Part shown: in pieces, positions 22,500 to 34,464 of the stretch
Position numbering within the stretch: position 1 is the stretch's first letter
Layout of the letters: each line of letters starts with the position of its first letter
Assembly (NCBI RefSeq): GCF_945859685.1
Contig: NC_079147.1
Coordinates: 267,024,572 to 267,088,571 of the forward strand
DNA: 64,000 bases
Direction of reading: 5' to 3'
Source: Eupeodes corollae
Lineage: Eukaryota; Arthropoda; Insecta; Diptera; Syrphidae
Position numbers and translations under genes: made by a program
Notes under the pieces: model-generated
What the model saw: only the letters and a program-made list of their open reading frames with translations
Told to the model about the DNA's origin: nothing
Database searches by the model: none

Positions 22500-23905
22500 T
22501 GTAAATTATCAGTTTTTATACATTAAAGTTTCCTTAACAATAATTATCAATACAATTAAAGTCAATTATGAAAAGCCAGTCCTTAACTTTTTTAAGATGT
22601 TGGTTAGTTATTAAATGACTTGGGTACTTGACTTCAGTATTCAAAATGTAAAGGTGTCTCAAAAGTATAATTCCCAAATCCTTGAATAAAGGAAAACTTT
22701 CAGTCGATTTTTGTTGCAAATGATTCTAATAAGGTGTTTTTGAGCAACCAACAAGGCGCTTAAAGTACTTTCATATGAACCACCCCAGCTAGATAATTCA
22801 TATTGTATTTTAGAGTTTGCAAGCCCGTTATAAATTAAAGTTAAAACTCTTTTTTCTAGTAATGAGCATCAAATTATTTGTATATTAAAATATGATCTTT
22901 TCAGTTAAGATTAAAATCAATTGTAACTCCTAGATATTTAAAACTGTACACTAAATCAATTTAAAAATAAGAATCGAAACAAGAACCAGTTGCTTGAAAA
23001 TTAGGTCTACCACACCTATGTAAAGGAAAGGTGAATTGTCTAAAATTCGACCAATAAAATATAAAATTTTAAATTTTAAAATTGAAAAAGTGGTGACTAG
23101 AAGTTTTAAATACAATTATTTTAGTTTTTTCACTAAGGATTAGCTTATGAACCGAGAACCAAGTTCTTAAAATTTCGAGATCTTCTTCAATTTGAATGTT
23201 ACAATTATGTTCTGAGTTTGACTGGTAGGTAAACGATATATCATCCGCACAAGCCGTAGCAAGGCCATTCAACTGCAACCTAAAGAGGGAGTTAATATAA
23301 ACCAGAAAAGACAAGGGGCCGAGTACGGAGCCCTGAGGTACTCCAGAATTTATATATAGAGCTTCACTCATTACACCATTAACTACTACTTTTTGAACTC
23401 TTTGAAAAATAACTCCTCTAAATCCTGCATTATATAATTTACTTAGCAGTAAATCATGATCAACCATGTCAAAGGCTTTAATCATATTAATAAAAAGAGC
23501 CAAAGTCGGTTTACTATGATTCAAGCTGCCAAAGTCGAAGGATTGCATCTTCGGTTAACTTTCACGAATGAAATCCAAATCTATTTTCTCTAAAAAAAAA
23601 AAAAACAATTTGTATCTAAGAAATAAGTAATTCTTTTTTTCATTCATTTTTCGGACATTTTTAAAAAGTTGGGAAGAAGAGAAATAGGTCTGTTGTTAAA
23701 CATATTTGTTCTACCTCCTTTTTTTATAAAGAGGGATCACCTCTGCACATTTAAATTGTTGAGGAAAACAACCTTGTTCAACACTTAAGTTATATACATA
23801 ACTTAGCACATCTGAGACATAAAGCAATTTTTTTGAGTAAGTTACTAGATATTCCATTCGATCAATCAATTCTCCACTAGAATTTAAGGTTCACATTAAA
23901 ATCGA
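22500..23905 (-). pseudogene. CR1/Jockey-like LINE ORF2 relic (RT to C-terminus)
   Basis: Down the minus strand: F-K-C-A-E-V-I-P-L-Y-K-K-G-G near 23740 and N-N-R-P-I-S-L-L-P-N-F near 23690 (RT fingers). A 159-codon frame at 23069-23548 holds K-A-F-D-M-V-D-H-D-L-L, then S-G-V-P-Q-G-S-V-L-G-P-L-S-F, then A-C-A-D-D-I-S. In the last motif the two catalytic Asp are kept, but the usual Tyr or Phe is Cys. C-terminal sequence follows: F-K-Y-L-G-V-T-I-D near 22940, then A-N-S-K-I-Q-Y near 22810 and A-Q-K-H-L-I-R-I-I near 22740. Stops and frameshifts break the 5' part near 23560-23700 and the 3' part near 22690-23060. This is the longest RT relic in the window but not active. Confidence 0.85.
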
Positions 23906-24397
23906 AAAATATCAGTCTCGTATTCTCCCATTATCTGGGTTTTCTTTGGGGGCAGTCCTGTCACTTTTTTGTATTTTGGCAGATTTTTAAATCAAGATCA
24001 ATGATTTTTTTCAATAATGTTTCACAGCTTATGACTTGACTAACATTTTGTTTGAATCAACTAAATTTCTTGAAATTTTACTCACGCATATTTTTATCCG
24101 GGAAGAGACTCCTCTAGCCTTCTAGGTTTCATTTTGTATGGTCTAAGGGTGTATAGCTTAGATCTTAATATATTGTTTTAAAATCGTTACTAAATATGAT
24201 TCAAATGTAAATGGAAACGTATAGTTTTATCGAACTTTTCATATAGATTACAATCTAGACAAAATAATTTCGTATTTTACATTTACATAATCATCTTTTT
24301 TAATTGACGCCAAACGGCTTTTTCGAAAAAAGACTCAGGTTTTTAAAATTATCATATTTTTGTTTTCAAAAACGTTAATATTACAAACAACATATTA
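23906..24397. other. AT-rich stretch without a recognisable gene
   Basis: No motif or long frame was seen. It may contain further 5' sequence of the minus-strand LINE ending at 23905, but nothing readable supports this. Confidence 0.4.
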
Positions 24398-24517
24398 AGA
24401 ATTACTCTTGGAGAATTTGTCAATTCCCCGCAAAGGAAGCACCCGTAAAAAAGTTTTAGGTACCACAGGTGGGGATAGAACCCAAGACAGTCATACGCAC
24501 CTACCATCATGCCACGC
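24398..24517 (-). mobile_element. tRNA-derived SINE, copy D, 5' half
   Basis: Read on the minus strand: GTGGCATGATGGTAGGTGCG (head), a B box GGTTCTATCC (24473-24482 in plus coordinates), GTGGTACC, and then the body CGGGTGCTTCC and AATTGACAAATTCTCC. The 3' half, including the GACTGTTGCGCCAC end, is missing. The anticodon-arm part is shortened. Loss of a 3' half is unusual for target-primed insertion, so this suggests a later deletion. Confidence 0.75.
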
Positions 24518-27500
24518 GTACTACAAAATTTAAAATAGGGATCCTAAGCACTTAATTAAAAATTAAAGTTATTTTTATAAATACCTAAAAGATGACTAGA
24601 CCTGCAAAATTTTCGGCAAAATTCTAGATCTCATCTTGAAGGCTTTTTAGACAGTATAGTTTTGTAGACTAGAAAGAAACTTTCACCTCGTGGATATCTA
24701 CAACAAAAATTCTGGCTTATAGATTTATTGAAAATGAATTTTACATTGAAACTAAGTATTTGTTTCTGTTTTATTTGTATGTTTCACTTTCCGTCAATTT
24801 TATTGCAGCGGTATACGTTTTTAACTAAGAAAAAACCCAGTTCTTCAAAACCTAGTTCTTTTAAGGAATCTATCGTTAAAACCTTTACATTTTACTAAGT
24901 AGAGATTTAACAATTTCCTAGCAACTCCAAAATTTTTAACGTTTTTTCTCGGGGAGTTAATTAGTACATTGCTGAAATAAAAGACGGGCATCTCAACAAT
25001 TCTTAACAGTGACAGTTCGTGAAAATTAACTTAGTGTAATAAAATAAGTTCTTGCAATTCCAGTGAAAACTAAACCTACAATTTGTAATTCGGTCTTAGG
25101 TGTTTAGGTTTTCAAACAAGAACTGAAGTAAAATTCTATATCCATCCAGCTCTTAAAAGGGATTTTCTGGAGCTCGGGCATTATTCTACACAAATCCTGG
25201 TCTTCAATTTTTTAGAATTCTTCGTCTTCCGAAAAAATTTAAATATCGGTAGCCTTATTAAACCTGCTATCTTAATATATAAAAAGGAAACTACCCGGTC
25301 GTAATGAAACACCATTACTTAAAGTGGAAACATTGTAAATAAAAAAACCACTATCACGCTGGTTTGTTTGAACCCTCTTCCTGTGCAGTTCGTCATAAAC
25401 TGTGTACTGTACAAAAGCGTCTTTTTCGTTAAGTTTTAATCTTCGAAAAAGCATTGAACCACCGAGGTTGTAAAGCTCGGGCAGTTCGATACAATTTACT
25501 AAATTTAAAACAAAACAATTGTAACTCACGAATCACTAAAAATAACACAGATCACCACTTTCAACTAAAATTGACAAGACATTTTGTATACTAACAAATG
25601 TCATATGGATTTAGTAAATCACTGAAAGTTAAAGAAAACATTTCATGATTTTAACTTTAGTAACATTTTAAAAAATAGTTATATGTTAAAATCTTTTAAA
25701 CTTAGTAAATTGCTTAAAATGCCTTTAATATGTTTCAACACCTTTTAAAATGTTGCACCAATAGATATTTTTTGTACCTTCTAAACTAATTTTAATGTAA
25801 TTTCAAATAAATCACTTCTGGCAATACCTCAACTGCTGCTGTTCTTTTTCTCATTTTCATTATTTAAGTTCAATACCTACCAGAATAATGTACCTAAAGT
25901 ATCTTTAATCTGAAGGAGAAAAACTAACAAACACCAACCAGCACCAAGACCGGGAGAGAGAGAAAGAGAGTATTTTGTTTTAATCACACCACCACCGTCC
26001 ACACCTCCAACCTCACTTTATCTACCTACCCTTGCGTGCACCCACTCTATGTTGCAACTTAACAAATGCTTGATGCTACAGTCTACCTATACCTAACCTT
26101 CCTAAAACAAAAACAAGTCTGAAAACCATTTAACCTAAACCTAACCATATCGCCACTGCCGGGCCGGTCTCTTCAAATTTTTGTATCTCTCCGATTTCTC
26201 TGCTACTTCAATATTCGAGTAGAGTATCTCTGAAATAGCAGCCATACTCGTACGTAGTACCAGCAAAAGATACTTTACTTCAACTCAATTTTAGTCCAGC
26301 TAGAGTGATCGTGGTGTAAGGATCGTTTCACGGATCGATTTTTATTTCGAATATCGACAAATTTTCTTCTTTCTCAACAAGAAAAAATAATAATCGGCGG
26401 GATTTTGAATCTTGTATCTTTTTTTTCATGTTGTATCTTTTTTTGTTTGTGAAATCGATCGACTTAATTGAAAATACCCAACATAATAGAAAATGAATCA
26501 ATAAATACTGAGAAATCAATTAATGAAAAAATCCAAACAAGTGAATTTCGTATCTTTTTTTATCAAATTTTTTGTTTTGGGGCGAAATTAAAAAAATGGA
26601 ATAAAAATTGAAATAAAAAGAAATTGTGAAGAAATACAAAAAGAAAATACACAACCCAAAAATTTCTATTTAAAGTTGTTGTGATTTATGTGCACCACGC
26701 ATATTGTGTCCGATCAGAGGAAAATTTATTATATTGCCTTTTTATTCGTTAGTCCCCCCCTTAAGGATATTTTCATCCTTCATTTTTCCTGTTGTTATAC
26801 TTTTCTTGTTGTGTTGTGTTGTGTTGTATTGTTTGTTCAATTTAAACAAAATAAATAAAAAAAAATATCTTTAATTGTTGAATATATGTGCGTATAACCT
26901 TCAAGCTACAAAAAAGAACGAACACAATTTCTATTAAAAAATAAAAAGAAAAAGGAATTTTCTTTAAACGAGGCAATATTTCATTTCACAAGGATATTAT
27001 AAGGATAAGAAAAATATAAATTCAACCATAAGGATATACAATTCATCCCCTTTCCCTGTTCCCGCTGGATTCTCCTTTCTCTCGCTTCATATGGAATGTT
27101 GAAAAGGAAGAAAAATCATATAAAAATATATGTAAGTATCTATGCCTGTCTATAGTGTGTGTGTACCCCAACCAACGTATGTATGTATGAAAAAATCCTT
27201 CAATTTAGCTTTAAAATATATTTTTCAACAAGGATTCGATGGAATATATGTGAAGGTGGATAAGACGATGGGACTATGAGAATGATGCGATATGGTGGGT
27301 TTAGATCTTGAGCTAGTAAAAATGCCAGTAGCCCATAGCGAAGCAATTCGCTCGTCTTCTTCTTTTCCTTTAAGTGCACAATTGAGAGTAATTTGTGATA
27401 CCATTTTCTAGGTAGGTTTTCGTAGATATATCTATTGACGACCAAACCATAGGATTCATCCATAACTTTGGTCCTTTTTTTTCAGTCGTTCCTAGATAAA

Positions 27501-28599
27501 TAGTATACTCGTACTTGTAGAGGTATATGGAGGACCCCAAGACCGTAACGTCAACCCACAAACCAATTCGCTTCAAATTTCTTGTTGATTCATTTAAATT
27601 CTTCTAGTTTTTTTTTCTTCTATTTTTCAATTTTCCTATTCAAACAGAAATTTGATATTTTCTGTGGAAATTGTGTCTTCTTCAAAACCTACCTACTCCT
27701 CTCTCGCCCAATATCTTGTTCGACGAAAGAGTAGTGTTTTTCCTTTTGACATATACGAGTAGCTAAAGAATAAGAAACAAAAATACCTCGAACTCAACCA
27801 GACGTTGAGAACGCATTCGGGTTCTCTATATTCTATTATAGGTTTAAGGTATACCTTAGGCATATGGGAGTATAGTTTGGATATAGGGGTACCTGACATA
27901 AATTTCACAGACGAAAAAGAAAATAACAAGGTTGTCGTTTTGTGTGTGTTTTTTATTTCTTTAATATGGACGAGTATCTGAATCTGAAGCCCGCATTGGG
28001 ATATCTTCTATACCTCTCTACATTAGATACATAGATATAGATAGAAGTTCCTTATGCACATAATCTATGATGTCAATCTAATAAGTTTAGACGAAGAAGC
28101 GCAACAAACAATCATAAACATCTTGACAAAGGTGTAGTAACCATTGCATCCATAACCAAACCATTGGCCTTGCGTATTTTTGTATAGTGTCCCTTTATCA
28201 TTGTTTTTATCTGTTTTTGTATCTTCTTTTTTCATATATATAATATATATATAGAAATACCTGTAAATCGAAGAAGCGAAGAAAAAAAAGATAGTTATCT
28301 TGTTCTCTTCTTTTTGATTTCTCTGACGATGGTTGTTCAGTGATTCTTTTATTTTTATTTGTATGTTTTTCTTTTCGAAAAATGAGGTGGATAACCATTG
28401 ATTGCGGGATAGTCCGTTTATAACAAGGCATGAAAATGTGATTAAACAGGGTGATTCAGTAGAAAAATGTATATTTATTTAGTTTTTTAGATAGTTTTAA
28501 CTTCAGAATATCCCTTAAAAAGCTCCAAAATATTTTCGATTTTTCATTTTTTTAACTTTCCATAGTAAGTTGTTGTAATCGATCGAGTTTGTCGAACGT
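24518..28599. other. Long non-coding, partly host-like stretch
   Basis: No recognised gene. An 85-codon minus-strand frame at 25272-25529 begins M-S-Y-N-C-F-V-L and contains L-N-E-K-D-A-F-V-Q-Y-T-V-Y-D-E-L. It is better balanced in composition than other frames here, but I do not recognise it and give it low weight. From about 25800 the sequence becomes host-like. TACTCGTA occurs near 26247 and 27507, TACGAGTA near 27756, a GTGTT array near 26806-26830, and an AT-dinucleotide run near 28235-28255. Confidence 0.4.
26806..26830. repeat. GTGTT short tandem repeat
   Basis: About five copies of a five-base unit, TGTTG/GTGTT. A similar array occurs at 43078-43097. Confidence 0.7.
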
Positions 28600-29040
28600 T
28601 TTGACATTTAAAGTTCCTATAGTCTAAAATCTATTTATCAATTAGCTGATTTTTGATTTTAATATATTTTTAAAAACTAAAGATATTGGCTTGAAAGCAT
28701 TTTTATCTTAAAGAAAGATTTCAACATTCAGTAAAATTTTGAGAAAAATCAAACTGACAGTTTTCTTACAAAAATAAAAACCTAAAAAAACACCATAAAA
28801 ACACCATAAAAACAACACGAAAACTTGGTAAAAATCTCAAATATCTTTTCAAAAAATAAAAATATTGGCTTCAAACTAAATTCATCTTTAGAAAACATAA
28901 TTTCCGCAGTCAGTAGAAAAAAAAATAAAAATCCGAAAGACAGTTTTTTCATAAAAATTCAAATCAACAAAAAATAGATTGCGTAAAATTGGTAACAATT
29001 GATATTCGATTATTGATCTCTTGTGAATAAATGAAGGTAT
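28600..29040 (-). repeat. Degenerate AT-rich repeat related to 6640-7400
   Basis: On the minus strand, near 29030-28965, the text reads CACAAGAGATCAATAATCG, then AATATCAATTGTTACCAATT, then TTTACGCAATCT. This lines up with CACGAGATATCGAGAACCG, ATCAATTTTTACCAAATTTG and CGTACTCT at 6795-6855. A second match, TTTCTCAAAATTTTAC followed by TGAATGTTGAAA, occurs near 28745-28715 (minus) and at 7019-7045 (plus, as TTTCTCAAAATTTTACCGAA). A short CACCATAAAAA direct repeat lies near 28790-28810. No coding capacity. Confidence 0.45.
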
Positions 29041-29079
29041 TACCCGTGTTTTGTTGGAAAATCTATCAATAATATAGTA

Positions 29080-29460
29080 ATATTTTACACGAATAACAAA
29101 AACAGTATCCGCAGTATGAATACTACCGATAAAAGTTAAAGTAGAATCTTACTAGGGATGGGTTTTTGATATTTATACGAGTCTAGAATGGATTTTATGT
29201 GATTTCATTCTTAAATTGTACGTTGATATTGCATTTGAATCTCGATGGCTGTGTTCGTTGATAAGTTGTACATTTGGTATCGTATGTTTTCCATTGGTAA
29301 AAAAAATCAATTTGTAACTGTTGATACTATTTAGTTTTGTTAACAAAACTGGACCAACTGGACTTATGTTGCAAGAGAAAATAATAGAAAAGATAATTAA
29401 GTTTTGCTATTTTTTCACCAAAGTTTTTCTCAGTTTAGATCAAATAAATCTTTGTGCTTC
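29080..29460 (+). repeat. Dispersed repeat, copy 1 (380 bp; second copy at 53955-54340)
   Basis: Begins TTTTACACGAATAACAAAAA and ends near AAATAAATCTTT. The copy at 53955-54340 matches along its whole length, with substitutions and short indels, in the same orientation. Landmarks shared by both are CTACCGATAAAAGTTAAAG, GGGTTTTTGATATTTATACG, GATATTGCATTTG, and GTTGATACTATTTAGTTTTG. It has no open frame and no terminal inverted repeats that I can see. It is unrelated to the LINE, SINE or mariner families listed here. Confidence 0.75.
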
Positions 29461-31989
29461 AAGCACGCTTCTAAACCACATATTTATTTAGTAGTCTACG
29501 AACAAACCCCTTCTTGAACTACTTATTTTATGTCAAATTGGTTGGTTAATCTTAATTTCCAAATGTTTTCTTACCGTTTTTTAATGAAAATTCTCCATTT
29601 TATTAGTTTTAGTTAGTTTTTTTGCTGAAGTTAATTTTAACTTTTGATTTTTACAAAACTTCCCTCTATTTATGTTGTTTTTTTTATTATTATTCTGACA
29701 GGTCCTCGTTAATTTTGAAATAAAACTTATTTTATCATATGGCAAATAGAGTTCGTAATTTTTAGTTATTTTTTTTTTTTAGAAAAATTCAATCGGCAAC
29801 TTTTTTTTAACAAAACACGAAAAATTACAAAAACTACAAAAAAAAACTCATAAGAAACGGTTTTCGACTCAAGTATTAGGAGAACAATGAAAGATATTGA
29901 TTTTGCAAAGTTAACAACTCACTTAAATGTGCTCTTAAACTTTGAATTTCAAAAAAAACAAACTCACAAATAAAACTTGGACACACAATTTACCTCTCAA
30001 GAACTCACACAAAATGTGTCCTGCTAATCGAAAAATTACTTCGCAAAAAGAAGCTTTGTCCAAAGCATCTTTTTTCATTATCATTTTGCGAATCATAAAA
30101 TTGCGCCCTTAATCTTCAAATAAAAAAAAAAAACATGTAACTAACAGCAAAACTTTACGTGGTAATTGCTTGATTTTGAATACAGAAAAATTATTTTGTA
30201 CACCCGAATTTTATCCGCATAGCTCGTTTTCAATTTCTTTTTGGAATATTCTCTGGAATAAAAGTCTAGTAAAAATGTGATTTTAACCTTTAAAATAAGA
30301 AAAATTCCGAATTAAAACTATTCACGTACAAATAGCTCTCATTTGATTACCAAAAAATCACTTCGCAAAGAAGAATTTAATAAATCGCTCCGTTTTTCTT
30401 TTTATTTCGCATTATTGTTTGCGAAATGAGTTAATACTTGTTAGTTTTATGTCATTTAAATGAATTCATGGACTATATTTCTTAAAACTTCTAGATTTGT
30501 AGACAAAAAGTCCAAAACGAATTTTAAATCACTTATCGGTCTTAAAAATAAAGTTGCAAAGTTACGAAACGTCATGAGAATGCATTTATCACACCGATTT
30601 TGTTGAAAATTATTTTCTGTTGACTCAAAAATTCTTGGAATCTTCATACACCCTGTAAATCTACACCGGTACCTAACCTACCATCAATGTGCGTATAGAA
30701 AAGATCTTTTACCTACTTGGTAAGAATAAATTATGCGTAACGTGACACCCTTTTTTCGTGTTATTCGGTTTCCCTGACTATTTTCTTTTTCTTTTTATAC
30801 TGTTTTTTTTTTTATATTTTACATATTTTATTTTTATTTTTTTGTCATCTTCTTTTAACTTATTTGCATCTTTTTATGAACAAGAAAAAATATATATAAT
30901 GGTTTGGTATGACTTTGGTGTAATTTGGTATATGTACCTTTTGACCATCAGAGAAGAGAGAACATTTCGTTTGAAATTGGGTTGTTAATGGGATATTTTT
31001 CTTCGTGTTTTGGTCTTCTTATTTTTTGAAAATCTAACCTTTTTTTCATGCATGATGCAAAATTACACTTGGATGACTTTGCTTAAATTGGTGTAGAATA
31101 TTCGTTTTTGTTCAGAATCTAATTAACCTAAATGTTGGGGTAGAGATAGAGGTTCATTATTTTATTTTGGTTGACATTTCCACCTAAGTTTCATTATATC
31201 TATGTTCTTCCCCCTTGTGAAATATATTAAGGAATATTTTATGAATTTATATACTCTAGACTCTAGAGAGTTTATAATAATAAAAAACTTTACTCAGGAT
31301 CATTAGGAGTTTATCTATCAAAAAATACAGAATTAGAAAGAGTAATGATCTATCATAAAAATGGACATTGCCAGTGGGCAAACTTTAATGGCTTTTGTAG
31401 TAGATAACTCTTTACTTTTTTAAATATGGTTAAAGCATTTAGGTACTCATATATACTTGTAAAATAGCCATACCCCATTATCAATCATTTTGTTAGGTAT
31501 TATCTTCACGGTTAAACAGTAAATTTATATTTAAGAGGAATATTGTGTTCAAAACATGGTCATATAATCTTTAATAAGCTAAAGGTCATTATATTTATGT
31601 ACAAGGAAAAGTAACGGCGTGTGTTTAACAAAAGTAACAATAATTAATAATATTTTTTGTTTACTCACATTTTTGTTAAAAAACGAAAAACAACTTTGAA
31701 ATGAAAACATTATCGAAAGTATAAATCTTGGTTTGAAATATTAAATTTATCTTCTTAAAAATATAAACAAATAAATTCCATTTTCTTGTAACTTTTTTTC
31801 TCAAGTTTTTTTCAGAAAACAGCAATAACTGAAAGAGATTTTACTCTGACTAAAATGTTAACAAAATACTGCTAAATTGGTCGAATGCCTCAATCATTTA
31901 TTAATTTTGTCGAACTTTTTAAATTATGTTATGTTGAGTCTTGACTACGAAGTTTTTTTTGTCTCCGATAGTGATGAAAACATGTATTA
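29461..31989. other. AT-rich stretch without a recognisable gene
   Basis: Long A and T runs, no motif, no convincing frame. ACACCCTGTA near 30648 and ACAGGGTG near 28447 form a weak inverted pair, discussed among the rejected items. Confidence 0.4.
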
Positions 31990-32550
31990 AAAGGTTAGAA
32001 TGTCGATATAACTTACTCTTTACTTTACTTTACGATATAGTGCATCGTGCCCCTAATAGATTCCTCAAGTTTATTCGATCTCTAGTGTGCGTTGGCCTCA
32101 ACTTGATCACTCCACCGGAGATGAGATATACCTCTGATTCTGGTTTCTACAGGCTTAGCGTTTAATACCCTATCTGCTGGAGCTCTACATGCCCTAGCCA
32201 TCTTCATCGTTGACACGTAGTTTTTTGACCAGTGGCAAGTCCCTGTACAGCTTACATAGTTCGTGATTGTATCTTCTCCGCCAGATATTATTTTGTCTGC
32301 AGGCACAAACCAGTCCATACATCGTACGTTGAACCTTCGAAGATATCAAGGGATCCTTCATCCTAGAAAAGAGTCTATGCTTCATCACCATACATTAAGA
32401 CTGGGATGATTTAAGTTTTGTACAGTGTCTCGTTGGTACTTAGCGATAGGGCCTTATTCATCAATTACTTAGGCCAAAGCGATTAGCAAGAGTAATTCTT
32501 CGTTTGATTTCCGAGCTTATGTCATTTCAAGAGCAAACAGCAGTACCCAG

Positions 32551-32561
32551 ATAGATAGATT
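32551..32561 (+). repeat. Left target site duplication of the nested LINE
   Basis: ATAGATAGATT, matching 33543-33553 at 10 of 11 positions. Confidence 0.75.
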
Positions 32562-33542
32562 GGCCACTCCGTAATTCTTAGGTATTTAAAATAAATTCCA
32601 AAGCACACAGACTATACCATCCCTAACTGCAATTCGACAGAAACTTCCAGATTTCTATACCTCCCAGATCTTGAGGTGAAATTAAGTCTCTCATTCCGCC
32701 TTACCAATCATGGTAGAGTGTTCCAGGCGGAACTATTGGCGATAAATGAAGTCTTGTCCTGGCTTAAAGAAAACGTGATATCAACATCTGATATCCGTAT
32801 TTTCTCACATAGTCAGGTTGCTATAAAAACTCTGGACTCTGTCTCTACAAACACTCCATAACTGTCGATCAGCGCTAATGAAAATGGCACAGCAATTTAA
32901 TATTCACCTTTGCTGGGTGCCGGGCAATAGAGACATTCCAGGTACCTGCAAGGGAGATGAACTCGCCAGGAACGGTACAGTGCAGCCCATCGTACCACGT
33001 TTGAGACATACTGGCATAACAATCGCTACTTGTAAACTATTCCTAATGCAAGACGCTATGAAGAAATCAAACACCAGGTGGAACAACATCACCACATGTC
33101 AAGTCACGAAAAACATCTGGCCAACACTAGACTAAACCCGTTCAAGGTGCTTGCTACCTTTAATACCATATAAGCTCGATAATAGGTGTCATAACCAGAC
33201 ACTGTCTAATAGGAAAGCACGCCACGAGACTAGGCGTATTCTCAAATGACTTTTGCAGAAGCTGTATATGGACGAGGAAGAGGAGTAAACAGTTCTTTAC
33301 CTTCTCTGTACATGCCATGCTCTAGCTCAAAAACGCAAGAATTACCTAGGAGAATTCTTCTTTAACAATCTAAACGATCTAAATCATATCAGCATAATCA
33401 ACCTCTTACTTTTCGTAAGCGACTCAAACTAATTCCATTGAGCTTAGGAGGAAGCCTCAAGTTTCATATGGCATCACAATAGGCCATTAAACTGGCGTAA
33501 GTGTATCCGTTTAAATCATGGACAGCCACTTTAACCTAACCT
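32562..33542 (+). pseudogene. 5'-truncated R1/I-type LINE, RNase H and C-terminal region
   Basis: The plus strand reads L-S-F-R-L-T-N-H-G-R-V-F-Q-A-E-L-L-A-I-N (32688-32745), then I-R-I-F-S-H-S-Q-V-A-I-K-T-L (32799-32840). I-H-L-C-W-V-P-G-N-R-D-I-P-G (32903-32942) and D-E-L-A-R-N-G (32958-32978) follow. These are the RNase H motifs in order. The catalytic Asp in the usual DSQ is His here; the Glu (A-E) and final Asp (D-E-L-A-R) remain. The downstream C-terminal region (about 33190-33430: G-R-x-x-x-x-R, then L-Y-M-D-E-E-E-E, then L-L-C-T-C-H-A-L-A) resembles that at 54845-55270. The 3' end is TTTAACCTAACCTA, as in that copy. A stop splits the domain near 32861. This 981-bp piece is bounded by an 11-bp target duplication and lies inside the RTE-like relic. 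Confidence 0.85.
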
Positions 33543-33553
33543 ATAGATAAATT
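33543..33553 (+). repeat. Right target site duplication of the nested LINE
   Basis: ATAGATAAATT, paired with 32551-32561. It follows directly after the LINE 3' end. Confidence 0.75.
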
Positions 33554-34190
33554 CATTTACCACCTCGAAGTTATACCCATCAATGGATCGGGTCTATAAA
33601 TATCGATTCTATTCGATGATAGTAAATACTTTGTTTGGTCCTCGTTAATCACAAGGCCCACTTTCTTCACTTCAAACTCGATACTGAAAAAAAGGCCCCC
33701 ATTACTGCTCGTTTGGATATTCCTATAATGTCGAAGTTATCTGCACTTCCAAGACATTATATGGATTTTTTGAAAATGGTGTCATTGGTGTTGACGTTAG
33801 TGTTTCGCACCACTCTCTCAAGAACAATATTGAAGCATCGCCTTGTCCAAGTCCTCTTGTATTTTCGTCATTCTGAAAAGTTGTATCAGTTTGGCAGGGA
33901 TACCAAAATTCGACACAGCACGATATAGTTCGTTCCTGTTGATACTGTCCTAGGATGCTTTGAAATCGATGTAAAGATGATGTGTATCGATGTTGTATTC
34001 TAATTTTTTCTCCAGAATCTGGCGTAGAGTGAAATTTGGTCGATGATAGATTTCCTGGCCTAAAGCCGCACTGATAATGATCAATCAGTTCATCTGTAAG
34101 TGGCTTCAGGCGTTCACATGCTCGTTAGACGGGATCTTGAAGGCGATGCTTAAAAGTCTGATGCCTCTGTAGTTGGCTCATTGTCGATAT

Positions 34191-34464
34191 TAAAATGTTA
34201 AATTAATTCAGAATTATTTTGAATATTGTGTAAGAGTTTGCTTTTTAAAGCCACAAAGTGGCAGCTCCTATCTTTAAAACAAAAATGGAGCTCCTTAAGT
34301 TTAACCACACTTACATTGTGATATACCAATACTCTAAGGTTTTTGATGATTTTGATATTCGTTTAGCTTCTGAGGAATTTCTAAGGAACTTAACTTATAA
34401 ATTTTTCCTCGATATCCTTAGGCCTCGTTTCCAACTCGCAGAAGTCTTGCAGATGTTTCAGCAG
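34191..34464. other. Unrecognised stretch with a 73-codon frame
   Basis: A plus-strand frame begins at 34258 (M-A-A-P-I-F-K-T-K-M-E-L-L-K-F). It continues D-D-F-D-I-R-L-A-S-E-E-F-L-R-N-L, running into the start of the Harbinger fragment. No family recognised. It could be a fragment of a coding transposon or chance. Confidence 0.25.

Larger units (their letters stand above)
31990..34190 (-). pseudogene. RTE-like LINE ORF2 relic, interrupted by another LINE
   Basis: Minus strand, right part (34190-33554): N-Y-R-G-I-R-L-L-S-I-A, later F-T-L-R-Q-I-L-E-K, Y-N-I-D-T-H-H-L-Y-I-D-F-K-A and N-F-G-I-P-A-K-L-I-Q-L. Near 33600 V-I-N-E-D-Q-T-K-Y-L-L leads into V-N-E-F-I-Y. The left part resumes at 32561 with I-Y-L-G-T-A-V and continues S-E-I-K-R-R-I-T-L-A-N-R, then L-C-K-L-Y-R-D-L-P-L-V-K-K-L-R-V and L-R-W-S-D-Q-V-E-A-N-A near 32090. 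This order is that of RTE-type LINE RT and its C-terminus. Reading across the interruption is continuous (E-F-I-Y-L-G), so the middle piece is an insertion. Stops, frameshifts and a scrambled GVPQG/YADD zone make it inactive. The copy at 63205-64000 is the same family. Confidence 0.82.

Noticed and set aside
25272..25529. Minus-strand 85-codon gene
   Set aside because: No known motif, no neighbours in an ordered set, and such a length is expected by chance in 64 kb; noted in the stretch entry only.
28447..30655. A 2.2-kb element with ACAGGGTG and CACCCTGT ends
   Set aside because: Only eight bases match as inverted ends and the spacing is large; no second copy is visible and no target duplication was found.
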